The position numbers and the translations under genes are program-made. The notes beneath the pieces are model-generated. The model did not search any database, was not told the DNA's origin, and saw nothing but the letters and a program-made list of their open reading frames with translations. From NCBI GenBank assembly GCA_019419895.1, contig JAHZIE010000096.1:1-5181 (forward strand): a stretch of DNA of 5,181 nucleotides. Direction: 5' to 3'. This document shows, one piece after another, positions 1 through 5,181 of this stretch (its first letter is position 1; every line of letters starts with the position of its first letter). Source of the stretch: Clostridiales bacterium (lineage in GTDB: Bacteria; Bacillota; Clostridia; Oscillospirales; Acutalibacteraceae).

Positions 1-996
1 CACCACATCGGGATAAATCGTTCCCTGGCAGAGAAAATCCACCCGGCCGAGCTTCTTAGCTTCATCCTCAAAAACCCGGATGAATTCCTCACCGATAATT
101 TTTCTTTTCTGTTCCGGATCACTGACACCCCTGAGTTTGGAAAGAAAACGCTCCTGGGCGTTCACCCTGACGAAATTCATGTCAAACTGCTTGCGGAATA
201 CCTGCTCAACTTCATCGCCTTCATTTTTCCGCAATAGGCCATGATCCACAAAAATACAGGTCAGGTTTTTCCCGATGGCCTTATGAACCATAACGGCCGC
301 GACAGAAGAATCCACACCACCTGAGAGTCCCACCAAAACCTTTTTGTCTCCTACCTGTTTTTTAATCGCTGCAACAGCCTCTTCCACATAGGAGGACATC
401 TTCCAATCCCCGGTACAGCGACAAACACGGTACAAAAAATTTCTAAGCATGGCCATTCCCTGAACAGTATGTTCCACTTCCGGATGGAACTGGACCGCAT
501 AAAGCTTTTTTTCAGAATTTTCCATGGCCGCCACTGGACAGGCGTCAGTTTTGGCTACCGAGCGGAATCCCTCCGGCGGAACGGCAATATAATCCGTATG
601 GCTCATCCAGGTGACCGACACGGGGGCGAGTTCTCTGAACATGCTCCCCGAGGTGTCAAAGATTGTCTCTGTCTTTCCGTATTCCCGGATGTCCGGCGTC
701 TTGACCTCCCCACCCAGCATGTGGGCCATAAGCTGGGCGCCGTAGCAAATTCCCAGCACCGGAATTCCCAGCTCAAAAATCTGCGGATCACACTTGGGCG
801 CTTCCTCCAGATAGACCGAATTTGGTCCTCCGGTAAAGATAATCCCCACATAGTTTTCTTCCTTGATTTCTTCCAAGGGGGTTTTATAGGACTTTATCTC
901 ACAAAACACATTGCATTCACGCACCCTGCGCGCAATCAACTGGCAATATTGCCCGCCAAAATCCATCACTAAAACTGTCTGATTTGCCCGTCCCAT
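1..996 (-). CDS. guaA: GMP synthase (glutamine-hydrolysing), C-terminus cut off by the window edge
   Basis: This cytoplasmic enzyme converts XMP to GMP using ATP and the amide nitrogen of glutamine, the last step of the GMP branch. The first 332 of roughly 510 residues are visible. The class I glutamine amidotransferase domain covers about residues 8-195: TGGPNSVY near 55-62, the nucleophile Cys84 in GICYGAQ, and His171 and Glu173 in QFHPEVEHT complete the triad. The ATP pyrophosphatase domain follows, with the P-loop SGGVDSS at 225-231, FVDHGLLRKNE at 249-259 and QGTIYPDVV at the edge. The end of this domain and the C-terminal dimerisation domain lie outside. The ATG start has AAAGGAG six bases upstream (1003-1009). 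It begins 21 bases after purA, so the two are probably co-transcribed. The frame is intact and all key residues are present. The alternative two-subunit archaeal arrangement is excluded because both domains are fused. Confidence 0.97.
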   Translation of the reverse strand, partial: MGRANQTVLVMDFGGQYCQLIARRVRECNVFCEIKSYKTPLEEIKEENYVGIIFTGGPNSVYLEEAPKCDPQIFELGIPVLGICYGAQLMAHMLGGEVKTPDIREYGKTETIFDTSGSMFRELAPVSVTWMSHTDYIAVPPEGFRSVAKTDACPVAAMENSEKKLYAVQFHPEVEHTVQGMAMLRNFLYRVCRCTGDWKMSSYVEEAVAAIKKQVGDKKVLVGLSGGVDSSVAAVMVHKAIGKNLTCIFVDHGLLRKNEGDEVEQVFRKQFDMNFVRVNAQERFLSKLRGVSDPEQKRKIIGEEFIRVFEDEAKKLGRVDFLCQGTIYPDVV

Positions 997-1017
997 GAAA
1001 AGCTCCTTTCTAAATGT

Positions 1018-2301
1018 TTACCGGTTTCTGTAAATCACATCTTCCCTTGCGGGGCCGTTGGAAACAATACCCACTGGATACCCCAGTTGTTCTTCAATGA
1101 ACTCGATGTAATTTCTTGCGTTGACCGGGAGATCCTCATAGCGGCGGATTCCCCTGATATCACACTTCCAGCCGGGGAATTTCTTCAAAACAGGCTTGCA
1201 CCTTTTCAGCAGATGAGTCGCCGGGAAATGATCAATACGCTTGCCGTCAAGCTCATACGCGACGCAGACCGGGATTTCATCCAAATATCCCAGAGCGTCA
1301 AGAACCGTCAGGGCCACCGTCGTAGTTCCCTGCGCCTGACATCCGTAACGGGAGGCTACCACGTCAAACCATCCCATTCTTCTGGGACGGCCGGTCGTAG
1401 CTCCATATTCTCCATTATCACCGCCGCGGCGACGAAGTTCCTCCGCCTCTTCTCCAAAAATCTCGCTGACAAACTCTCCGGCGCCGACCGCACTGGAGTA
1501 TGCCTTAACCACGGTGACGATCTCCTTAATCTCATAGGGAGGCAATCCGGCACCGACCGCCCCGTAACCCGCCAAAGTGGAAGACGAGGTCACCATGGGA
1601 TAGATACCAAAATCCGGATCCTTCAGAGAACCAAGCTGTCCCTCCAGAAGAATGGTCTTATTTTCCTTAACCGCCTGGTGAAGGAACGAAAAGGTGTCGG
1701 CCACATAGGGTCGAATCTCTTCCCGCCATTTGACAATCTGCTGGAACAGCTCCTCAACCTTCAGCTCAGGTTTGTGGTAAAGCTCCCGCAGCAGGACATT
1801 TTTCTGCACCAAAACACGCTCTAATTTCTCTTTGATATAATCATCATCGTCGTAAAATTCGCCCAGTTCAAAACCTATCTTCGCATATTTATCGGAATAA
1901 AATGGAGCGATGCCCGATTTGGTTGAACCAAAAGATTTTTTGGACAATCTTTCCTCTTCATACACATCAAAAAGGATATGGTAAGGCATGACAATCTGCA
2001 CCCGATCGGAAACTAGAATATTCGGCTTTGGCACGCCGCGTTCCACCAGGGAATTCAATTCTTTGATAAAATTGTCGATATTCATAGCAACGCCGTTGCC
2101 AATAATATTGGTTACCCTTTGGTTAAAAACGCCGGAAGGAAGCTGATGCAGTGCAAATTTGCCGTAATGATTAATAATTGTATGTCCCGCATTGCTGCCG
2201 CCCTGAAAACGGACAACAACATCGGACTGAGCGGCAAATACATCTGTAATTTTGCCTTTTCCCTCATCTCCCCAGTTTGCGCCTACGATTGCCTTTACCA
2301 T
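1018..2301 (-). CDS. purA: Adenylosuccinate synthetase, divergent clostridial type
   Basis: This enzyme joins IMP and aspartate to adenylosuccinate using GTP, the committed step to AMP; PurB next door completes it. The 427 residues match the usual family length. Family landmarks are NWGDEGKGK (9-17, Asp12 equivalent to E. coli catalytic Asp13), NAGHT (37-41, catalytic His40), GSTKSGIAP (125-133), EGQLG (220-224), VTSSS (237-241), the aspartate loop GATTGRPRR (300-308) and SNGPAR near the C-terminus. Compared by eye with E. coli PurA, several substrate-contact positions differ: Gln224 is Leu223, Arg143 is Lys141, Arg147 is Glu145, Arg131 is Ser129, and Lys331 of the guanine-binding TKLD is Val333. 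Catalytic Asp and His, Thr129, Thr239, Lys140 and Asp333 equivalents are kept. I recall similar variants from clostridia, so this is probably a lineage type and still a real PurA. The ATG has GGAG about 10 bases upstream. It starts 46 bases after purB. Confidence 0.95.
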   Translation of the reverse strand: MVKAIVGANWGDEGKGKITDVFAAQSDVVVRFQGGSNAGHTIINHYGKFALHQLPSGVFNQRVTNIIGNGVAMNIDNFIKELNSLVERGVPKPNILVSDRVQIVMPYHILFDVYEEERLSKKSFGSTKSGIAPFYSDKYAKIGFELGEFYDDDDYIKEKLERVLVQKNVLLRELYHKPELKVEELFQQIVKWREEIRPYVADTFSFLHQAVKENKTILLEGQLGSLKDPDFGIYPMVTSSSTLAGYGAVGAGLPPYEIKEIVTVVKAYSSAVGAGEFVSEIFGEEAEELRRRGGDNGEYGATTGRPRRMGWFDVVASRYGCQAQGTTTVALTVLDALGYLDEIPVCVAYELDGKRIDHFPATHLLKRCKPVLKKFPGWKCDIRGIRRYEDLPVNARNYIEFIEEQLGYPVGIVSNGPAREDVIYRNR

Positions 2302-2347
2302 AAAAGCTCAACTCCAGTCAAATTATTTCACAAAAATCAAATGGGCT

Positions 2348-3778
2348 TTATACATTGATCTCAACAGCCTGCTCCTTCAACCCCTTATATTTTTCCAAAA
2401 TAGGACGTACAGCCTCTTTCAGAAAATCACGCGTCTGCTGAGGAGCACGGCCTACATATTTTTCCGGTCGGATCAGCGTTTTCAATTCCTCCAACGAGAC
2501 ACCAAAAATCGGATCTGACGCAATGCGTTCCAACAGATCGTTTTCTCCGCCTTCCGCTTTCACGACCCTGGAAGCTTCCATGGAATGGACGCGTATCCTC
2601 TCGTGCAGCTCCTGCCGGTCGGCCCCCCTCTTGACAGCGTCCATCATAATATTTTCTGTCGCCATAAAGGGCAGCTCCCTCATCATCCTCTGTTCTATCA
2701 CTTTGGGATATACCACCAACCCGTCAGCCACATTGAGGTAAAGGTTCAAAATCGCGTCTACCGCCAGGAATGCCTCCGGCACGCTGATACGTTTATTCGC
2801 AGAATCATCCAGCGTCCTTTCAAACCACTGGGTTGCGGCAGTGATAGCGGGATTCAAGCTGTCCACCATAACGTAACGGGCTAAGGAGGCAATTCTTTCG
2901 GAACGCATGGGATTCCTCTTATACGCCATAGCGGAAGAACCAATCTGATTCTTCTCAAAAGGCTCCTCTATCTCCTTCAAGTGCTGAAGCAGACGAATAT
3001 CATTAGAAAATTTCGCGGCGCTCTGGGCAATTCCGCTAAGAACAGCCAATACCTGACTGTCCACCTTGCGGGAATAGGTCTGACCTGAAACCGCATAACA
3101 ACTGGAAAATCCCATTTTTTCGGCAATTAATTGATCAATGCGTCTGCACTTCTCATCATCACCGTCAAAAAGTTCAAGAAAACTCGCCTGGGTACCGGTG
3201 GTACCCTTGGAGCCCAGTAACCTCGCCTTGGAAATCTGATATTCCACATCTTCTAAATCCAAGCAGAGATCCTGTATCCAAAGGGTCGCCCTCTTGCCTA
3301 CCGTCGTAGGCTGCGCCGGCTGGAAATGGGTAAACGCCAGCGTTGGCAGATCCGCATATTTTTCCGCAAATTCCGCCAGCTTCCCGATTACGCCTACCAG
3401 TTTGTTCCGGACAAGCTTCAACGCTTCATTCATTACAATAAGATCCGTATTATCTCCAACATAGCAGGAGGTCGCCCCCAAATGGATGATAGGACGGGCC
3501 GACGGGCACTGCTCGCCAAAGGCGTAAACATGGGACATGACGTCATGACGTACTTCCTTTTCCCGTTTTTCAGCCACATCATAATTGATATGGTCAGAGT
3601 GCCGCTTCATTTCATCGATCTGCTCCTGGGAAATGGGCAGTCCCAATTCCTTTTCCGCTTCAGCCAAAGCAATCCACAAACGGCGCCATGTCCTAAACTT
3701 CATATCCGGTGAAAACAAATATTTCATTTCCTTATCCGCATAACGGGAGGAAAGGGGAGATTCATAAATATCCTTCAA
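2348..3778 (-). CDS. purB: Adenylosuccinate lyase, long human-like form, TTG start
   Basis: A member of the fumarase/aspartase superfamily, it removes fumarate from SAICAR (giving AICAR) and from adenylosuccinate (giving AMP), so it serves both PurC and PurA in this cluster. At 476 residues it resembles the human-type enzyme more than the shorter Bacillus type. Visible motifs, numbered from the chosen start, are RHDVMSHVYAFG (His78, equivalent to human His86), LGATSCYVGDNTD, THFQPAQPTTVGKR (catalytic His151, human His159) and the family signature SSAMAYKRNPMRSER (Ser281 and Lys287, human Ser289 and Lys295). The frame could open six codons earlier at 3796, but the AAGGAGG site lies inside that extension and is spaced eight bases before the TTG at 3778, giving a product starting MKDIYESPLSSRYA. 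The gene is intact. It follows purC across a hairpin terminator and leads closely into purA. Confidence 0.95.
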   Translation of the reverse strand: MKDIYESPLSSRYADKEMKYLFSPDMKFRTWRRLWIALAEAEKELGLPISQEQIDEMKRHSDHINYDVAEKREKEVRHDVMSHVYAFGEQCPSARPIIHLGATSCYVGDNTDLIVMNEALKLVRNKLVGVIGKLAEFAEKYADLPTLAFTHFQPAQPTTVGKRATLWIQDLCLDLEDVEYQISKARLLGSKGTTGTQASFLELFDGDDEKCRRIDQLIAEKMGFSSCYAVSGQTYSRKVDSQVLAVLSGIAQSAAKFSNDIRLLQHLKEIEEPFEKNQIGSSAMAYKRNPMRSERIASLARYVMVDSLNPAITAATQWFERTLDDSANKRISVPEAFLAVDAILNLYLNVADGLVVYPKVIEQRMMRELPFMATENIMMDAVKRGADRQELHERIRVHSMEASRVVKAEGGENDLLERIASDPIFGVSLEELKTLIRPEKYVGRAPQQTRDFLKEAVRPILEKYKGLKEQAVEINV

Positions 3779-3786
3779 GGAATTGT

Positions 3787-3793
3787 CCTCCTT
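3787..3793 (-). promoter_or_regulatory. Shine-Dalgarno site that fixes the purB start
   Basis: AAGGAGG is a full match to the anti-Shine-Dalgarno sequence. It sits eight bases before the TTG at 3776-3778 and inside the longer open frame that begins with TTG at 3794-3796. An element this strong at ideal spacing argues for the downstream TTG as the true start. Confidence 0.85.
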
Positions 3794-3827
3794 CAAACAG
3801 GCTCTTTCAGCCCTTTGACTTTAAATT

Positions 3828-4580
3828 TTAATAAATTTTATAGATAAAAAGGCTTTTGCCCCCAAAGGGGGCAAAAGGATGGAATCTCTGTTCCGCACAC
3901 AAGTCCATCAGAGTGAGAATCAGAGCCCCAGCCTTGCGAATACCTTTATCCAGTTTTTCATGGGTTCTGCTGTCCCACAGGCGGCAGGTATCCGGAGAAA
4001 TTTCATCCGCAAGAATTATCTCGCCGTTACAACGCCCAAATTCCAGCTTAAAGTCAACCAATTCAATATTGATCGCCTTAAAGAAATCAATCAAAATCTG
4101 ATTGACCTTCAGCGCCATATCGGTAATGGCATCCACCTCTGCTTTTTCCGCATAGCCAGCCGCAAGAATATGGTACTCGTTGATCATGGGATCTCCCAGC
4201 TCATCATTTTTATAGCAGAACTCTAATACTGTGGATTTCAGCTGCGTCCCCTCAGGAATCCCAAGCTTCTTGGAAAGGCTGCCAGCCGCTATATTTCTAA
4301 CAATAACCTCCAAAGGGACGATTTCTACCCTTTTTACCAGGGTTTCACGATCACTGAGCTCCTTAACAAAGTGGGTTTTAATGCCCTTGGCTTCCAGCAG
4401 CTTGAACAGCATGTTGGACATTCTGTTGTTTACAACGCCTTTTCCAACGATGGTTCCCTTTTTTTGGCCATTGAAAGCGGTGGCGTCATCCTTGTAATCA
4501 ACAATGCAAAGAGACGGATCGTCAGAAACGGCATATACCTTCTTTGCTTTTCCCTCATACATCATTTCACCTTTTACCAT
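3828..4580 (-). CDS. purC: SAICAR synthetase with a frameshifted, replaced C-terminus
   Basis: PurC condenses CAIR with aspartate using ATP to give SAICAR. Residues 1-212 follow the family: YEGKAKKVY (8-16), signature 1 IVPLEVIVRNIAAGS (87-101), signature 2 LVDFKLEFG (174-182) and DEISPDTCRLWD (192-203). After Asp211-Lys212 the expected DRFRRDLG helix is absent and 38 unrelated residues follow, part of them encoded by the terminator hairpin. A reading one frame over gives KVFARLGL and TGA at 3920-3922; about 15 missing residues would restore 235 residues, the usual length. I infer a deletion of about 44-47 bases (3n+2) with a frameshift. Function may be impaired because a C-terminal helix is lost, although the core motifs remain. 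The start is ATG at 4580 with AAGGGGG eight bases upstream; a TTG two codons earlier is only two bases from that site. It is the first gene of the leftward cluster. Confidence 0.92.
   Translation of the reverse strand: MVKGEMMYEGKAKKVYAVSDDPSLCIVDYKDDATAFNGQKKGTIVGKGVVNNRMSNMLFKLLEAKGIKTHFVKELSDRETLVKRVEIVPLEVIVRNIAAGSLSKKLGIPEGTQLKSTVLEFCYKNDELGDPMINEYHILAAGYAEKAEVDAITDMALKVNQILIDFFKAINIELVDFKLEFGRCNGEIILADEISPDTCRLWDSRTHEKLDKGIRKAGALILTLMDLCAEQRFHPFAPFGGKSLFIYKIY
3846..3877 (-). terminator. Intrinsic terminator after purC
   Basis: A perfect 11-base-pair inverted repeat (3853-3863 with 3867-3877, CTTTTGCCCCC and its complement) with a three-base loop is followed on the leftward strand by CC and five Ts. 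The rightward strand has no T-run after the stem, so the orientation is leftward. It lies downstream of the original purC stop and upstream of purB. The lower stem is A/U pairs, so termination may be partial, allowing some read-through into purB-purA-guaA. Confidence 0.8.
3920..3946 (-). pseudogene. Displaced original C-terminus of purC
   Basis: In a frame other than the current purC frame, these bases read KVFARLGL followed by TGA. This resembles the usual end of bacterial PurC (for example VARRLGV in E. coli) and ends 42 bases before the terminator stem, a normal distance for a native stop. It is read here as the remnant of the ancestral purC 3' end, cut off by the upstream deletion. The match is short, so it rests on position and context as much as on sequence. 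Confidence 0.7.
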
Positions 4581-4588
4581 GAACAAAT

Positions 4589-4595
4589 CCCCCTT
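4589..4595 (-). promoter_or_regulatory. Shine-Dalgarno site that fixes the purC start
   Basis: AAGGGGG, a variant of AAGGAGG, lies eight bases before the ATG at 4578-4580. The upstream TTG at 4584-4586 in the same frame would be only two bases away, so ATG is chosen. Confidence 0.7.
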
Positions 4596-4661
4596 AGATT
4601 TTTTAAATCCATATATTTTGTACTATGCCAGGATGTACACGCATCCAAAACGACTCTAAAT

Positions 4662-4699
4662 CTCCTAGAAAACCCCAACAAAAGGAATTTTTCCAGGAG
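4662..4699 (-). promoter_or_regulatory. 5' stem-loop in the purC leader
   Basis: On the leftward transcript, CUCCUGGAAAA (4689-4699) can pair with UUUUCUAGGAG (4662-4672) over 11 positions, one being a G-U wobble that pairs only in RNA from this strand. The loop is 16 bases. The stem begins at or just after the predicted transcript start, so it could be a stabilising 5' hairpin or part of a regulatory leader. It does not resemble a riboswitch class I know. The leader is about 118-120 bases, longer than translation alone needs. A smaller hairpin with a 5-base-pair stem (4631-4635 with 4642-4646) follows. Confidence 0.5.
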
Positions 4700-4704
4700 T
4701 TGAT

Positions 4705-4733
4705 ATTATACCATATTTTCCGCTTAAATTCCA
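4705..4733 (-). promoter_or_regulatory. Probable sigma-A promoter of purC
   Basis: A consensus TATAAT at 4705-4710 preceded by TGG forms an extended -10 element. At a 17-base spacing the -35 is TGGAAT (4728-4733), only three of six matches to TTGACA, which extended -10 promoters tolerate. Transcription would start near 4698-4701, leaving a leader of about 120 bases. No PurR-type operator is recognised nearby. Confidence 0.65.
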
Positions 4734-5037
4734 TAAGAAAATCACTTTCAGAAAGCTTTCCTGGTATATTTCTTCAATTATTGCAATTTCCCTCCCCGCC
4801 TTCTATGGGTTTTTGTTCTTTCTAACATGGATTTCTCTTATTCTAGCGGTTAAGACAAGATGCTTTAATACTGTAATATCAAAAATAGTTTTGAACAACA
4901 AAAAATAAATCCTGCATTTAAAATAAAAAAATGCCGTTTTTTTTTAAAAAACCCGGTTATCCGCCATCGGAATTGCAGGAAATATTTTAGATATTTCTTT
5001 TCATGTAAAAAATATTATGAAAATCTATGTTTTTTTA
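4734..5037. other. AT-rich spacer without a supported gene
   Basis: No open frame here has both a ribosome binding site and protein-like composition, and no RNA gene is recognised. It contains the palindrome GAAAGCTTTC (4751-4760), A-tracts at 4881-4885, 4900-4905, 4925-4931 and 4946-4951 plus nine Ts at 4937-4945, and a 7-base inverted repeat TTTTCAT/ATGAAAA (4998-5004 with 5017-5023) just upstream of the rightward promoter. These may be curved DNA or protein-binding sites shared by the two divergent promoters, but nothing in the sequence proves it. Confidence 0.6.
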
Positions 5038-5066
5038 TTGCACGACCCGTGAAAAAGTGTTACAAT
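5038..5066 (+). promoter_or_regulatory. Sigma-A promoter of the rightward gene
   Basis: TTGCAC (-35, 5038-5043) and TACAAT (-10, 5061-5066) are separated by exactly 17 bases, and TGT directly before the -10 makes it an extended -10 element. Transcription should start near 5073, giving a leader of about 76 bases. Confidence 0.8.
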
Positions 5067-5073
5067 AAAAAAG

Positions 5074-5122
5074 AACAGTAGGCCATTTTTTATTATTGCC
5101 GCAAATGGCCGTTTAGGCTGTT
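5074..5122 (+). promoter_or_regulatory. Two-part stem-loop in the leader of the rightward gene
   Basis: An inner perfect 8-base-pair stem, GGCCATTT (5081-5088) with AAATGGCC (5103-5110), encloses a 14-base loop. An outer 5-base-pair stem, AACAG (5074-5078) with CTGTT (5118-5122), is separated from it by two bases on one side and seven on the other. The fold begins one base after the predicted transcript start and ends before the ribosome site AAGGAG at 5134-5139, so it does not hide that site. There is no T-run after it, so it is not a terminator. The role is unknown; RNA stability or regulation is possible. Confidence 0.5.
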
Positions 5123-5148
5123 AATAAATCTTTAAGGAGAGATTCTTC

Positions 5149-5181
5149 ATGTCTTATGTCAGTGAAACATTAGAGGCTTTG
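5149..5181 (+). CDS. Start of a gene, possibly NADP-type glutamate dehydrogenase
   Basis: Only eleven codons (MSYVSETLEAL) are visible before the window ends. The coding call is well supported: an ATG preceded by AAGGAG nine bases upstream (5134-5139), with a good promoter and leader in front. The product is a guess. The N-terminus resembles what I remember of clostridial hexameric glutamate dehydrogenases (GdhA), which start with similar MSYV- or MSKYV-type helices, and such genes are plausible beside guaA/pur genes because glutamate and glutamine supply nitrogen for purines. Eleven residues cannot establish this, so no gene symbol is assigned. It is transcribed divergently from purC. Confidence 0.75.
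   Translation, partial: MSYVSETLEAL

Noticed and set aside
1087..1824. Long rightward ORF opposite purA
   Set aside because: It is a shadow of purA on the other strand; no ribosome site and no recognisable domain, whereas purA is fully conserved.
1018..2301. PurA homologue as a phage-type 2-aminoadenine enzyme (PurZ)
   Set aside because: The catalytic Asp of WGDEGKGK, replaced in PurZ, is present (Asp12), and the gene sits among housekeeping purine genes with no phage context.
3828..4580. Programmed ribosomal frameshift in purC
   Set aside because: The missing DRFRRDLG-type helix is not encoded in any frame after Lys212, so slippage cannot rebuild a full protein; a deletion explains it better.
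4603..4644. A 13-codon leader ORF (MRVHPGIVQNIWI) on the leftward strand in the purC leader
   Set aside because: The nearest good ribosome site, AGGAG at 4662-4666, is 17 bases away and can be paired in the stem-loop; there is no codon bias or run of regulatory codons.
4581..4700. Known purine-related riboswitch or PurR box upstream of purC
   Set aside because: I could not find the conserved cores of purine, PRPP/ppGpp or ZTP riboswitches, nor a CGAAC-type PurR box pair.
4625..4825. Rightward ORF of 66 codons in the spacer
   Set aside because: It has no ribosome site, has low-complexity basic and hydrophobic composition, and overlaps the purC promoter and leader in the opposite direction.
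4921..4951. A7-TGCCG-T9 inverted repeat as a terminator
   Set aside because: The stem would be only A-U pairs, with no GC-rich part and no gene ending nearby.

Overview
The window is a compact piece of purine nucleotide metabolism from what looks like a low-to-mid GC Gram-positive anaerobe, most likely a clostridium of the Lachnospiraceae type. This placement is inferred from strong AAGGAGG-like Shine-Dalgarno sites, a TTG start on purB, sigma-A promoters with extended -10 boxes in AT-rich DNA, and protein sequences resembling what I remember of that family (a divergent PurA and a 476-residue PurB). No database search was possible.

Four genes are read leftward in the order purC, purB, purA, guaA. 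PurC makes SAICAR from CAIR, PurB splits SAICAR and later adenylosuccinate, PurA turns IMP into adenylosuccinate, and GuaA aminates XMP to GMP. The cluster therefore joins one late IMP step to both the AMP and GMP branches; guaB, which would supply XMP, is not in view. purB, purA and guaA are tightly spaced (46 and 21 bases). guaA runs off the left edge after 332 codons. A promoter and a 5' stem-loop lie upstream of purC, and an intrinsic terminator hairpin lies between purC and purB.

A spacer of about 570 bases with no supported gene (4581-5148) separates purC from a divergent rightward gene. Only the first 11 codons of that gene are visible; it is probably a glutamate dehydrogenase, gdhA. 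It has a good extended -10 promoter and a leader that can fold into a two-part stem-loop beginning at the predicted transcript start.

The most notable observation is in purC. The reading frame follows the family to Asp211-Lys212, then lacks the expected DRFRRDLG-type C-terminal helix and runs on for 38 unrelated residues through the terminator hairpin. The expected C-terminus (KVFARLGL followed by TGA) is still present in another frame directly after the break. This points to a deletion of about 44-47 bases with a frameshift, either real or an assembly error. PurA also differs from the classical enzyme at several active-site positions. I see no mobile element, CRISPR array, tRNA or rRNA, and no evidence for a new multi-gene system.
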